Position numbers and translations under genes: made by a program
Notes under the pieces: generated by a model
Told to the model about the DNA's origin: nothing
What the model saw: the letters and a program-made list of their open reading frames with translations, nothing else
Database searches by the model: none
Assembly (NCBI RefSeq): GCF_017834145.1
Contig: NZ_JAFIDA010000001.1
Span: forward strand, 2,914,001 to 2,978,000
Reading direction: 5' to 3'
Length of the DNA stretch: 64,000 nucleotides
Source of the DNA: Leucobacter exalbidus
GTDB lineage: Bacteria; Actinomycetota; Actinomycetes; Actinomycetales; Microbacteriaceae
Shown: positions 1 through 6,640 of the stretch, one piece after another
Numbering within the stretch: position 1 is the stretch's first letter
Layout of the letters: each line of letters opens with the position of its first letter

Positions 1-1
1 G

Positions 2-229
2 CGGGCGGCACCCATCGCGCAGGCCTCGGGCCCAGCATTTGAACGGCGCCCACACCTCGCCTTCTTTTTGCACGACGAAGTGATCGTGCACACCCCCATC
101 GAACTCGCCGACCAAGTGGCGGCCGCGGTGACGGCTGCGGCCGCCAGCGCTGGCACGTTGCTCTTTGGCGACGGGCCAGTGGACTTTCCCCTCGACGTGC
201 GTATTTCGGAGCGCGCCGAGAAGGGGTAA
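2..229 (+). CDS. C-terminal end of a bifunctional 3'-5' exonuclease/DNA polymerase (partial)
   Basis: Only the last 75 codons are present; the gene enters from the left edge and stops at TAA 227-229. The translation contains FFLHDEVIVHTP, which matches the HDE motif C of family A DNA polymerases, where His-Asp-Glu lie in the palm active site. It is followed by LLFGDGPVDFPLDV, a tail I recognise from the actinobacterial polymerase I-like protein usually annotated as bifunctional 3'-5' exonuclease/DNA polymerase. Because the exonuclease and most of the palm lie outside the window, full-length PolA cannot be excluded, but the Phe-Pro-Leu tail fits the shorter actinobacterial paralogue better. 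About 170 bp without a recognisable gene follow before the next start. Confidence 0.72.
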   Translation, partial: RAAPIAQASGPAFERRPHLAFFLHDEVIVHTPIELADQVAAAVTAAAASAGTLLFGDGPVDFPLDVRISERAEKG

Positions 230-401
230 GAACCAGGCTAAGCTGGGAGCTTGCAGACGATGAGGCTGTAGGACGCTGAGCGTAACCACCCCCATCGCTG
301 TCCGAGCATTCACATTTTTGATGTCTCCCCGGCCCACAAAGTATTCGTGCGGACGGCATCTGGCTGCGCTTTCAGACGTGATCAGTTCTTCAGGAGACTC
401 A

Positions 402-1880
402 GTGAAACCCACGCTCAACCGTCGTCTCGGCGTATTCGGCATCGTATTTATGGTGGTGGCCGCGGCCGCACCGATCACGGTCGTCGCCGCCAACTTCCCG
501 CTCATCTTGAGCATCTCGGGCTCGATTGGCCTGCCCAGCATGGTGCTCGCCGCGACCCTGATTTTGCTGTTGTTTGCGGTCGGCTACACCTGGATGTCGC
601 CGCGGGTGCCCGATGCCGGCGCGTTCTACTCGTATGTGCGTCAAGGCCTCGGCCACCGTGCGGGCCTCGGCACCGCATCAATCGCACTGCTGAGCTACGT
701 GCTGCTCACCGTGTCAATGACTTGCTACCTCGGCGTGCAGACGGGCAACCTGATCAACCTGTGGCTCGGCGTCACCCCGCCGTGGTGGCTGATCTCGGGC
801 ATCATGCTGGTCATCGTGGGCGTGCTGGGCTATCGCGACATCGAACTCTCGGCCAAGGTGCTCGGCTTCGTGCTCGTGCTCGAGGTGATTGCGGTGCTCG
901 CGATTGACCTGGGCGTGCTCGCCTCGGGCGCCGAACTGTCAACGGCCGCACTGAACCCTGCCGAAGCGCTCGTCGGAGCCCCCGGGCTCGGGCTGCTGTT
1001 CGCGTTCTTGGGCTTCTTCGGATTCGAAGCAACCGCGGTGTTCCGCAATGAGGCGAAGGACCCCGAGCGCACCGTGCCCCGCGCGACCTACATCGCCGTG
1101 ATCACGATCGGTGCACTGTACTTCGTGTCGTCGTGGCTCGTCGTATCGGGGCTGGGCGAAGACCAGGCCGTCGCCGCATCGAACGAAGCACCCGACAGCG
1201 TCATCATGGACCTCGCCGGTTCTGTGATCGCCCCCATCTTTGCCGACCTCGTGCAGGTGCTCGTCGTGACGAGCATGTTCGCGTGCATGCTGTCGTTCCA
1301 CAACATCGTCACCCGCTACCTGTTCACGCTGGGCCAGCGCGGCGTATTGCCCGCGGCGCTCGCAGACGTGCACGCGAAGCACCGCGCGCCCTCGCGTGCA
1401 TCGCTCTGGGTGAGCATCATCACCTCGGCCGTGGTCGTGGTGTCGGCGCTCGCGCAGCTCGACCCCGTGGTGCAGATCTACACCTGGTACTCGGGCGCCG
1501 GGGCGGTGGGCGTGATCTGGATGATGGCGCTCACCAGCGTCGCCGTGATCGCGTTTGGCCGCTCACAGAAGGGCGCACTCGCCCCCTCTGGCTGGGTGGT
1601 TGGATCGGCGGTACTCGGTGGCCTGGGGCTGCTCGGCGTGCTTGCGATCTCAGTGTGGAACCTGCCCGTGCTCGTGGGCGGCACCACCGAAGCATTGATC
1701 TGGGGTGGCATCTTGATTATCGCGTTCGTGGGCGGCATGTTCTTGCCTGCCAAGCCGCAGGCCTTCGATGCGGCCGCTGAGCTGGCGAATGCTGATGCTG
1801 ATGCTGATGCTGATGCTGATGCTGATGCTGATGCTGATGCTGGTGCCGCCGAAGCTGAGCCCGCAGCGTCGGCCCGCTAG
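402..1880 (+). CDS. APC-superfamily amino acid/amine permease
   Basis: This 492-residue protein has about twelve hydrophobic segments and the APC N-terminal pattern: a short basic tail followed by GVFGIVFMVVAAAAPITVVA, then an FxGFEAT-like segment near residue 205 and acidic RNEAKDPERTVPRA, typical of loop 6-7. It probably imports an amino acid or amine by proton symport; the substrate cannot be read from sequence. The frame is open further upstream, but I chose GTG 402 because a clear CAGGAG lies at 391-396 with normal spacing and the family N-terminus begins there. The last 30 residues are an Ala-Asp dipeptide run encoded by eight perfect GCTGAT units, an acidic tail not normally seen in the family. 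Confidence 0.85.
   Translation: MKPTLNRRLGVFGIVFMVVAAAAPITVVAANFPLILSISGSIGLPSMVLAATLILLLFAVGYTWMSPRVPDAGAFYSYVRQGLGHRAGLGTASIALLSYVLLTVSMTCYLGVQTGNLINLWLGVTPPWWLISGIMLVIVGVLGYRDIELSAKVLGFVLVLEVIAVLAIDLGVLASGAELSTAALNPAEALVGAPGLGLLFAFLGFFGFEATAVFRNEAKDPERTVPRATYIAVITIGALYFVSSWLVVSGLGEDQAVAASNEAPDSVIMDLAGSVIAPIFADLVQVLVVTSMFACMLSFHNIVTRYLFTLGQRGVLPAALADVHAKHRAPSRASLWVSIITSAVVVVSALAQLDPVVQIYTWYSGAGAVGVIWMMALTSVAVIAFGRSQKGALAPSGWVVGSAVLGGLGLLGVLAISVWNLPVLVGGTTEALIWGGILIIAFVGGMFLPAKPQAFDAAAELANADADADADADADADADAGAAEAEPAASAR
1791..1838 (+). repeat. Hexanucleotide microsatellite (GCTGAT)x8 inside the permease gene
   Basis: Eight perfect tandem copies of GCTGAT encode an Ala-Asp run near the C-terminus of the permease. 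A ninth unit is changed to GCTGGT. Because the unit is six bases, slippage would change the tail by two residues per copy without shifting the frame, so the tail length is expected to vary between strains while the transporter stays intact. Confidence 0.97.
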
Positions 1881-1904
1881 GTCTGAGCCCGGTAGGCTTC
1901 ACTC

Positions 1905-2447
1905 ATGGCAATAGGCGCAACGATCCACACCTTTGAAGTACAACTGGCTGACGTGGATCGCGGGGTATACGAGAACTTTTCACTTCGTGTCGCTCGGCAC
2001 CCCTCAGAGACCGCCGAGTACATGGTGACGCGTCTGCTCGCGTACTGCCTTGAGTACGAAGATGGCATTGTGTTTGCGGCCGGTGGCGTCTCGTCAACCG
2101 ACGAACCCGCCGTGCTCGTGCGCGACCTCACCGGGCAGATCACAGCCTGGATTGAGATCGGTGCGCCCGATGCCGCCCGGCTGCACTTCGGCAGCAAGCT
2201 TGCCGGTCGCGCCGCCGTGTACACGCACCGCGACCCCGAGAAGCTGCTGACATCATGGGCCGGCAAAACGATTCACCACGCCGACGAGATTGTCGTGCGC
2301 TCGTTTGAGCCCAAGTTCGTGGACGAGGTGGCGCGGGCGCTCGGCCGCCGCAACACCCTGTCGATCTCGGCGACCGAGGGCACGCTGTACCTCGAGCTCG
2401 GCGACACCGCCGTCTCGAGTGAAATCTTCGAGCACCGCGCGGGCTAA
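1905..2447 (+). CDS. yaeQ: YaeQ family protein
   Basis: The 180-residue product has the family's normal length and is recognisable throughout: it starts with GATIHTFEVQLADVDRGVYE, continues with LRVARHPSETAEYM and has WIEIGAPDAARLH in the middle. YaeQ proteins share a PD-(D/E)XK nuclease-like fold of unresolved function; the E. coli protein was linked to suppression of RfaH loss. ATG 1905 is the only sensible start. The gene follows the permease by 24 bp on the same strand, so the two may be co-transcribed. It ends before a strong inverted repeat shared with the convergent regulator gene. The family call is confident; the biochemical role is not known. Confidence 0.9.
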   Translation: MAIGATIHTFEVQLADVDRGVYENFSLRVARHPSETAEYMVTRLLAYCLEYEDGIVFAAGGVSSTDEPAVLVRDLTGQITAWIEIGAPDAARLHFGSKLAGRAAVYTHRDPEKLLTSWAGKTIHHADEIVVRSFEPKFVDEVARALGRRNTLSISATEGTLYLELGDTAVSSEIFEHRAG

Positions 2448-2501
2448 CACTGAGCACCGCGCGAGCCAGCTCTTCGCAGCGCCCGTGCTCATGCTTCGCA
2501 G

Positions 2502-2548
2502 CGAACGGCCGCATCATCCCCTGAAAAAGAGGAAGATGCGGCCGTTCG
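2502..2548. terminator. Bidirectional intrinsic terminator between yaeQ and the HxlR gene
   Basis: A 14-bp perfect inverted repeat (CGAACGGCCGCATC at 2502-2515, its complement at 2535-2548) encloses a loop containing an A-run. It lies exactly between two convergent genes and touches the stop codon of the minus-strand gene, so it probably ends transcripts from both sides, although the T-tract is weak. Confidence 0.7.
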
Positions 2549-2923
2549 CTATTTCACGCCGTGGTGGGTGTCGTATGCCTCGCGGGCCGAGAGCACTTCG
2601 GGCACATAGCTCTTCGCCCAGTGCTCGAGCGCGCTCAGGGGCTCGCGCATGGTCTGGCCGATGTCGGTGAGGGCGTACTCGACGCGGGGCGGTACCTCGG
2701 CGTAGACGGTGCGCTGCACCAGCCCATCGCGCTCGAGTGCGCGCAGCGTTTGGGTGAGCATTTTTGACGAGACGCCGCCGACGGCACTGGCGAGCTGCGA
2801 GAATCGGGCCGGCCCGTGGCCCAGCGTGCCAACGACGAGCACCGTCCACCGGTCGCCGATGCGATCGAGGATCGTGCGGGTGGGGCAGTTGGGGTCGTAC
2901 GGATTTCCTTCGAGCCCACTCAC
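2549..2923 (-). CDS. HxlR-family (MarR-like) transcriptional regulator
   Basis: The product is 124 residues from GTG 2923, preceded by a GAGGTG ribosome site; a GTG nine bases upstream is the alternative. It shows the HxlR winged-helix core: CPTRTILDRIGDRWTVLVV, the RFSQLASAVGGVSSKMLTQTLRALERDGLVQR recognition region split over helices, and VEYALTDIG. Cys13 sits where QorR/YodB-type members carry their thiol sensor, so redox or electrophile sensing is plausible. It is transcribed divergently from an NAD(P)-binding oxidoreductase, the usual arrangement for this family, and probably represses both itself and that neighbour. The longer upstream frame, rich in Ser/Ala/Pro, is not part of the family and was not used. 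Confidence 0.88.
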   Translation of the reverse strand: MSGLEGNPYDPNCPTRTILDRIGDRWTVLVVGTLGHGPARFSQLASAVGGVSSKMLTQTLRALERDGLVQRTVYAEVPPRVEYALTDIGQTMREPLSALEHWAKSYVPEVLSAREAYDTHHGVK

Positions 2924-3061
2924 GTGCGCCACCTCGTCTCTGTTGGTCTTTGTCGCTGAGCTGCCTGCTGGGCTGCTGGATGGCTGGGGTGCGGCTGGGC
3001 TGCTGGGTAGGTTACCTGGCGGTGCCTTGCGCACTCTAAAGTGCCTACTTCCCATTCCAGT

Positions 3062-3080
3062 GTAACTCTCTTATAGTAAC
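3062..3080. promoter_or_regulatory. Candidate promoter/operator between HxlR and oxidoreductase genes
   Basis: The intergenic stretch contains GTAAC at 3062-3066 and again at 3076-3080, with TATAGT at 3072-3077 resembling a -10 element for the rightward oxidoreductase. Repeats overlapping a -10 box are a reasonable place for an HxlR dimer, but no perfect dyad is present, so this is a tentative call. Confidence 0.35.
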
Positions 3081-3132
3081 TAATGGAAGGTCATTTGACC
3101 CAGATACTCGCAACACACTGAGGAGCGCACCC

Positions 3133-3777
3133 ATGGCAAAGATCACCGTTGTAGGCGGAACCGGATACGCAGGCAGCCACATCGCGCAGGTTGCCGCCGA
3201 CCGCGGCCACGAGGTTACTTCGTACAGCCGCTCGATCCCCGAGACCCAGATCGCTGGCGTCACCTACGCCACCGGATCCATCCTCGACGGTGATATCGCT
3301 GCCGCGGTCGTCGAGGGCGCAGATGTCGTGCTCGTCGCGCTGTCGCCCCGCGGCGACATGGCTGGCAAGACCGCCGCGGCGATCGCGGCCCTGGCGGCCC
3401 GCGCACGCGTGGCTGGCAAGCGTATTGGCGTGATCGGCGGCGCCGGATCACTGTTCGTTTCAGAGGGCGGCCCGCTCGTCGCAGACACCGAGGGTTTCCC
3501 CGCAGAGATCAAGCCCGAGGCCGATGAGATGGCCCAGGTGCTCGCTGACCTGCGCGCAAGCGATGCCGAGCTCGACTGGTTCTTCGTGAGCCCCGCTGGC
3601 GGCTTTGGCGCGTGGGTGCCGGGGGAGGCCACGGGCGTCTTCCGCATCGGCGGTGACGTGCTGCTCGTCGACGAGAACGGTGAGTCGAACATCTCGGGCG
3701 CCGACCTCGCCGCGGCGATCATCGACGAGGTCGAGACCCCCGCGCACCGCCGCCAGCGCTTCACCGCGGCGTACTAA
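3133..3777 (+). CDS. NAD(P)-dependent oxidoreductase (NmrA/atypical SDR type)
   Basis: The 214-residue protein begins with a Rossmann dinucleotide loop, VVGGTGYAGSHIA, with the Gly-rich turn at residues 8-14, and its length is right for the small NAD(P)H-binding proteins related to NmrA and flavin reductase B. It is a cytosolic reductase or redox sensor; the substrate is unknown. ATG 3133 has AGGAG eight bases upstream. Divergence from an HxlR regulator is a recurring pair in Actinobacteria and Firmicutes and suggests induction by quinones or other electrophiles, which is inference. Its TAA overlaps the stop of the convergent hydrolase pseudogene by about 3 bp. Confidence 0.87.
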   Translation: MAKITVVGGTGYAGSHIAQVAADRGHEVTSYSRSIPETQIAGVTYATGSILDGDIAAAVVEGADVVLVALSPRGDMAGKTAAAIAALAARARVAGKRIGVIGGAGSLFVSEGGPLVADTEGFPAEIKPEADEMAQVLADLRASDAELDWFFVSPAGGFGAWVPGEATGVFRIGGDVLLVDENGESNISGADLAAAIIDEVETPAHRRQRFTAAY

Positions 3778-4633
3778 GCGGCGATTGCCCGCGCGAGCAG
3801 GGCATGGCCCTCGGCGCCGGGGTGGATGCCATCGGTGAGTAGCTCCGGACGATTCTCAAGCACATTCCATGAGTCGATGAAGTCGCGGTGGGTCGAGGCG
3901 CACCACGACTGCAGTGCGGCTCTCAACGCGTGCACGTCTGAGATGTCGATATCGATGAGTGCGCTGTCGAGCCAATTGGGGCTCAGGACCACCACACGGC
4001 GGCCCTGAGCCTCCATGCGGCCCGCGAAGAGATCGAGGCGCTCGACGAGACCCTGAACGACCTGCTCGACAGCGCCCGAGGGGGAGTGCAACAGATCGTT
4101 GATTCCGGCCGCAACGCAGATGGTGTCGGCCCTGCGGGCGACCACTTCGTGCGCGGCAGCATCGAGGACTTCTGTCAGGCGTGCGCCAGGCCACGCAAGA
4201 TTGAAGAACCTGTTGCGCTCTTCATTTACAAGAATGTGATCGGCGGCGACAGCGGCGGCCCATCCGCCCGTGGGCGTTGTGCGCCCGTAGGCGATGGAGT
4301 CGCCGATGAGCGCGATGCGTTCGGCCACCGCGAGCGGCGCGGCCGAAACGTAGCACCAGGCTGCGCCGCCATCTCGCGTCATCACGCGGCGCCTGGCATA
4401 GGCGGAGACCTCGTAGGCATCGGCAGCGGCAAGTTCTTCAGTGGTCAGCGTGATGATCCCGCCCGCCACGCTGTCGCCCACTCTGCGGACGAGGCCGAGG
4501 TGGGTGGCGATGCCGCTGGTGGCAATGACCTCGGGGTCAGTAATCGGCACCGCGGTCGTGCCGTGGCCAAGGATTTCATCAGCGATGACCTCGGGCTCGC
4601 GGCCGAATAAGCTCAGCTGCACCTTGGGATCGA

Positions 4634-4639
4634 GCAGGG
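4634..4639. repeat. Target-site duplication, left copy
   Basis: GCAGGG is repeated directly at 5242-5247. Deleting the element plus one copy restores an uninterrupted reading frame, which independently supports these boundaries. Confidence 0.85.
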
Positions 4640-4640
4640 C

Positions 4641-4694
4641 GTTTAGCAGAGGCTTCGGAGAGCGCCTGTGTATCGATCCGATAGCGCGGGCGTA
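4641..4694 (+). repeat. Left imperfect terminal inverted repeat of the IS21 derivative
   Basis: Read on the complement, this 54-bp segment aligns without gaps to 5187-5240, with about three quarters identity by eye. The best conserved part is GGAGAGCGC followed by TGTGTA and CCGATAG. Confidence 0.8.
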
Positions 4695-4780
4695 ACGACA
4701 CGAAAGCAGTCGACCCCGCCCGCCCGTGCTCTAGCCGGGCCAGGCGACGACCTTCACCTCTCGACCGCGTTCTGCCCCCA

Positions 4781-5083
4781 CTAGATGAAGCAGTACTGGC
4801 ATGCACGACACTGCCGATCCGGTCTCCTAGTATTTCTGCTGACACTGCGGGCATCTGACGTGTGGCAGCAGCCTCGGTACGCTGCGCAGAGGAGGACCCT
4901 CAACCTGACCCCAACTTTTTCGAGCTCTCCATGTAGTCGGTGCCAGTCGGGCTGTTCGTAGATACTCCCGCGGTTCCTTCTGTCGGGGAAGAGCCGTTCG
5001 TGGACTTCTGACTCGGTCATATCTGCCACGGTCTCCCATATGAGCTGCTCACGGGCGGCGCGCGCTTTGATCTTATGTACCAT
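4781..5083 (-). pseudogene. istA: IS21 transposase IstA, N-terminal remnant
   Basis: From ATG 5083 the frame reads MVHKIKARAAREQL and then a segment typical of IstA: ESEVHERLFPDRR, SIYEQPDWHRLHGELEKVGV. About 75 codons align with the region between the N-terminal helix-turn-helix and the start of the catalytic domain, but the part after MVHKIKA is much shorter than in intact IstA, so the helix-turn-helix is largely deleted. Near 4890 homology ends; another frame briefly continues with cysteine-rich PHVRCPQC. No DDE catalytic core remains, so the product cannot be active as a transposase. Confidence 0.75.
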
Positions 5084-5186
5084 CAGAGTTGCTTCTTCTG
5101 TCGTCCGGTAACAGCGGACGGCAGAAGGAGCCTACGAGCGTGGCCCACCAAAGACCTCCATATTGACTCGGGCGCTATTGGATACC

Positions 5187-5240
5187 TACACGCCCGCTAT
5201 CGGGTCGTTACACAAGCGCTCTCCAATGCACCGACTAAAC
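5187..5240 (-). repeat. Right imperfect terminal inverted repeat of the IS21 derivative
   Basis: This is the partner of 4641-4694. It is the istA-proximal end: on the minus strand it is followed by a second CAATAGCGCCCGAG-like block and then the istA start at 5083, the layout expected for the left end of an IS21 element. Confidence 0.8.
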
Positions 5241-5241
5241 A

Positions 5242-5247
5242 GCAGGG
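5242..5247. repeat. Target-site duplication, right copy
   Basis: GCAGGG matches 4634-4639 exactly and directly abuts the ACA end of the IS21 derivative. Confidence 0.85.
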
Positions 5248-5364
5248 TGCCAAATGAGAATACTTTTTCGGTGCGGAGTGCTGCGGGACACATGGAAGAC
5301 GCGTTCCTTTGGGATGACGATGGAGGATCGTGGCGTGATCCGGGACTGTTTAAGAATACAGAAA

Positions 5365-5400
5365 GGGGGCACGACCGCAGAAATTTGCGGTCGTGCCCCC
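5365..5400. terminator. Intrinsic terminator downstream of hpaD
   Basis: A 14-bp perfect stem (GGGGGCACGACCGC at 5365-5378 with its complement at 5387-5400) and an 8-base A/T loop lie 12 bp past the hpaD stop. On the minus strand the stem is followed by TTTCTGTATTC. This probably ends the hpa transcript. Confidence 0.88.
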
Positions 5401-5411
5401 CAGTTGTGTCT

Positions 5412-6554
5412 TTACAGCGAGTGGCCGAGCTTGAAGCCCTTATCGCCCTCTTCGTCGCGCGTGTACGAGAAACCGTCGGCGCCGATGGTCACGGCCATTT
5501 CGGAGTCGTGCGTGCGGGCCACGACGGGCTGCGGGTTGCCATCGAGGTCGAGCACGAGCGAGCCCTCGGTGTACCACGACGGCACGACGGGGTTGCCCCA
5601 CCAGTCACGGCGCTGGTTGTCGTGTACATCCCAGGTGACGACGGGGTTGTCGGGGTCGCCCGTGTAGTAATCCTGGGTGTAGATCTCGACGCGGTGGCCA
5701 TCGGGATCGCGCAGGTAGAGGTAGAACGCGTTCGAAACACCGTGGCGGCCGGGGCCACGCTCGATGCTGTCTGACTTGCGCAGCGAGCCGAGCTTGTCAC
5801 AGATCGCGAGAATGTTGTGCTTCTCGTGCGTTGCGAAGCAGACGTGGTGCATGCGGGGGCCATCGCCACCGGTCATCGCGGTGTCGTGCACGGTCGGCTT
5901 GCGGCGCATCCACGCGGCGTAGACGGTGCCCTCGGCATCCTGAATGTCCTCGGTCACGCGGAAGCCCAGGTTCTGCATGTAACCCACAGCGCGGGGCACG
6001 TCGGGCGTGATCTGGTTGAAGTGATCGAGACGCACCAGCTCACCGGGGATGTGCAGGTCGTAGCGCCACGACATACGCTCGGTGTGCTCGGTCTGGAAGA
6101 AGAATTCGTAGGGGAAGCCGAGCGGATCGACGACGCGCACCGAATCACCGATGCCCTTCACGAATCCGTTCGGGTTGCGGCGCACCTCGCAGCCGAGCTC
6201 GCCGAAGAACGCCTCGGCCTTGTCGAGATCAGCTGCGCTGCGCACGCGGTATGAGAACGCGGCGACGGCCGCGACGGGGCCCTTGCGCAGCACGAGGTTG
6301 TGGTGAATAAACTCCTCGGTGGAGCGCAGGTAGATGGCCTCGTCGTCTTCGGTGGTGACGTAGAGTCCCAGCACGTCGACGTAGAACTCGCGCGATGCGG
6401 CGAGGTCGGTGACGATCAGCTCCATGTAGGCGCAGCGGAGAATGTCTGGTGCCTCAGAGGTGGGGGCGGGGATCGGGTTGTCAGAGATGATCGGGGCCTC
6501 CTGGGTGACCCAGAAGCCTGCCGACTGCTTGTCTTCTTCGTTGAGCTTTGCCAT
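5412..6554 (-). CDS. hpaD: 3,4-dihydroxyphenylacetate (homoprotocatechuate) 2,3-dioxygenase
   Basis: The 380-residue protein closely resembles the extradiol homoprotocatechuate 2,3-dioxygenase of Brevibacterium fuscum as I remember it: PDILRCAYMELIVTDLAASR near the start, LVRLDHFNQITPDVPR, MHHVCFATHEKHNI and GPGRHGVSNAFYLYLRDPDG. The metal ligands fit the two His of LDHF and MHHV and the Glu of VEIYTQ, so it should open the ring of homoprotocatechuate to 5-carboxymethyl-2-hydroxymuconate semialdehyde. ATG 6554 is chosen with AAGGAAG upstream; a longer open frame to 6812 runs into hpaE and is not real. It has about 20 more residues at the N-terminus than the Brevibacterium enzyme. It is the last gene of the hpa operon. 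Confidence 0.95.
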   Translation of the reverse strand: MAKLNEEDKQSAGFWVTQEAPIISDNPIPAPTSEAPDILRCAYMELIVTDLAASREFYVDVLGLYVTTEDDEAIYLRSTEEFIHHNLVLRKGPVAAVAAFSYRVRSAADLDKAEAFFGELGCEVRRNPNGFVKGIGDSVRVVDPLGFPYEFFFQTEHTERMSWRYDLHIPGELVRLDHFNQITPDVPRAVGYMQNLGFRVTEDIQDAEGTVYAAWMRRKPTVHDTAMTGGDGPRMHHVCFATHEKHNILAICDKLGSLRKSDSIERGPGRHGVSNAFYLYLRDPDGHRVEIYTQDYYTGDPDNPVVTWDVHDNQRRDWWGNPVVPSWYTEGSLVLDLDGNPQPVVARTHDSEMAVTIGADGFSYTRDEEGDKGFKLGHSL

Positions 6555-6590
6555 GATGTCGCTTCCTTGCGTCTTAAAAGTTAGTGAGTG

Positions 6591-6624
6591 GCGTGCGGGG
6601 CGGCCTAGGGGCTGCCCCGCACGC
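6591..6624. other. Hairpin in the hpaE-hpaD intergenic gap
   Basis: An 11-bp stem, GCGTGCGGGGC at 6591-6601 paired with 6614-6624, lies between the hpaE stop and the hpaD ribosome site. No T-tract follows on the minus strand, so it is more likely an RNA-processing or attenuation element than a full terminator. Confidence 0.5.
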
Positions 6625-6640
6625 TCGGTTACTCGAGTAG

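Larger units (their letters stand above)
4640..5241 (-). mobile_element. Deletion derivative of an IS21-family element (602 bp, non-autonomous)
   Basis: The element is bounded by imperfect inverted ends of roughly 54 bp that start CGTTTAG on the left and TGTTTAG (complement strand) on the right, fitting IS21 ends that begin TGT. Inside each end is a shared TGTGTA-CGA--CCGATAG block like the multiple transposase-binding repeats of IS21 elements. A 6-bp direct repeat, GCAGGG, flanks it at 4634-4639 and 5242-5247, within the 4-8 bp family range. Only the first part of istA survives and no istB is present, so movement would need a helper in trans. It lies inside the GGCT-SGNH gene. Confidence 0.85.
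3774..5293 (-). pseudogene. GGCT-like/SGNH hydrolase fusion gene, split by an IS21-family remnant
   Basis: The downstream part (3774-4622 from GTG) has an AIG2/gamma-glutamylcyclotransferase-like half ending in LTTEELAAADAYE and YARRRV, then an SGNH esterase half with IGDSIAYG near residue 107 and a C-terminal DGIHP carrying the catalytic Asp-His pair. It lacks the family start. That start lies at 5293-5248, encoding MCPAALRTEKVFSFGTL in the same orientation after an AAAGGA ribosome site. Removing the insertion and one 6-bp repeat joins the parts in frame as FGTLLDPKVQLSLFGR, the conserved GGCT opening, giving about 303 residues. In the present sequence translation from 5293 stops inside the element. 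The SGNH half may still be made from an internal start. Confidence 0.85.

Noticed and set aside
230-401. Possible small gene between the polymerase fragment and the permease
   Set aside because: No start with a ribosome site and no coding bias; it probably holds only the permease promoter, which I could not place.
1791-1838. Regular short repeats as a possible CRISPR or origin iteron
   Set aside because: Unit length of six, in-frame within a gene and no spacers: a coding microsatellite.
5163-5774. Plus-strand open frame across the IS21 right end and the hpaD 3' end
   Set aside because: It crosses the mobile-element end and a terminator stem, and its similarity to the other IS21 end comes only from the inverted repeat DNA.
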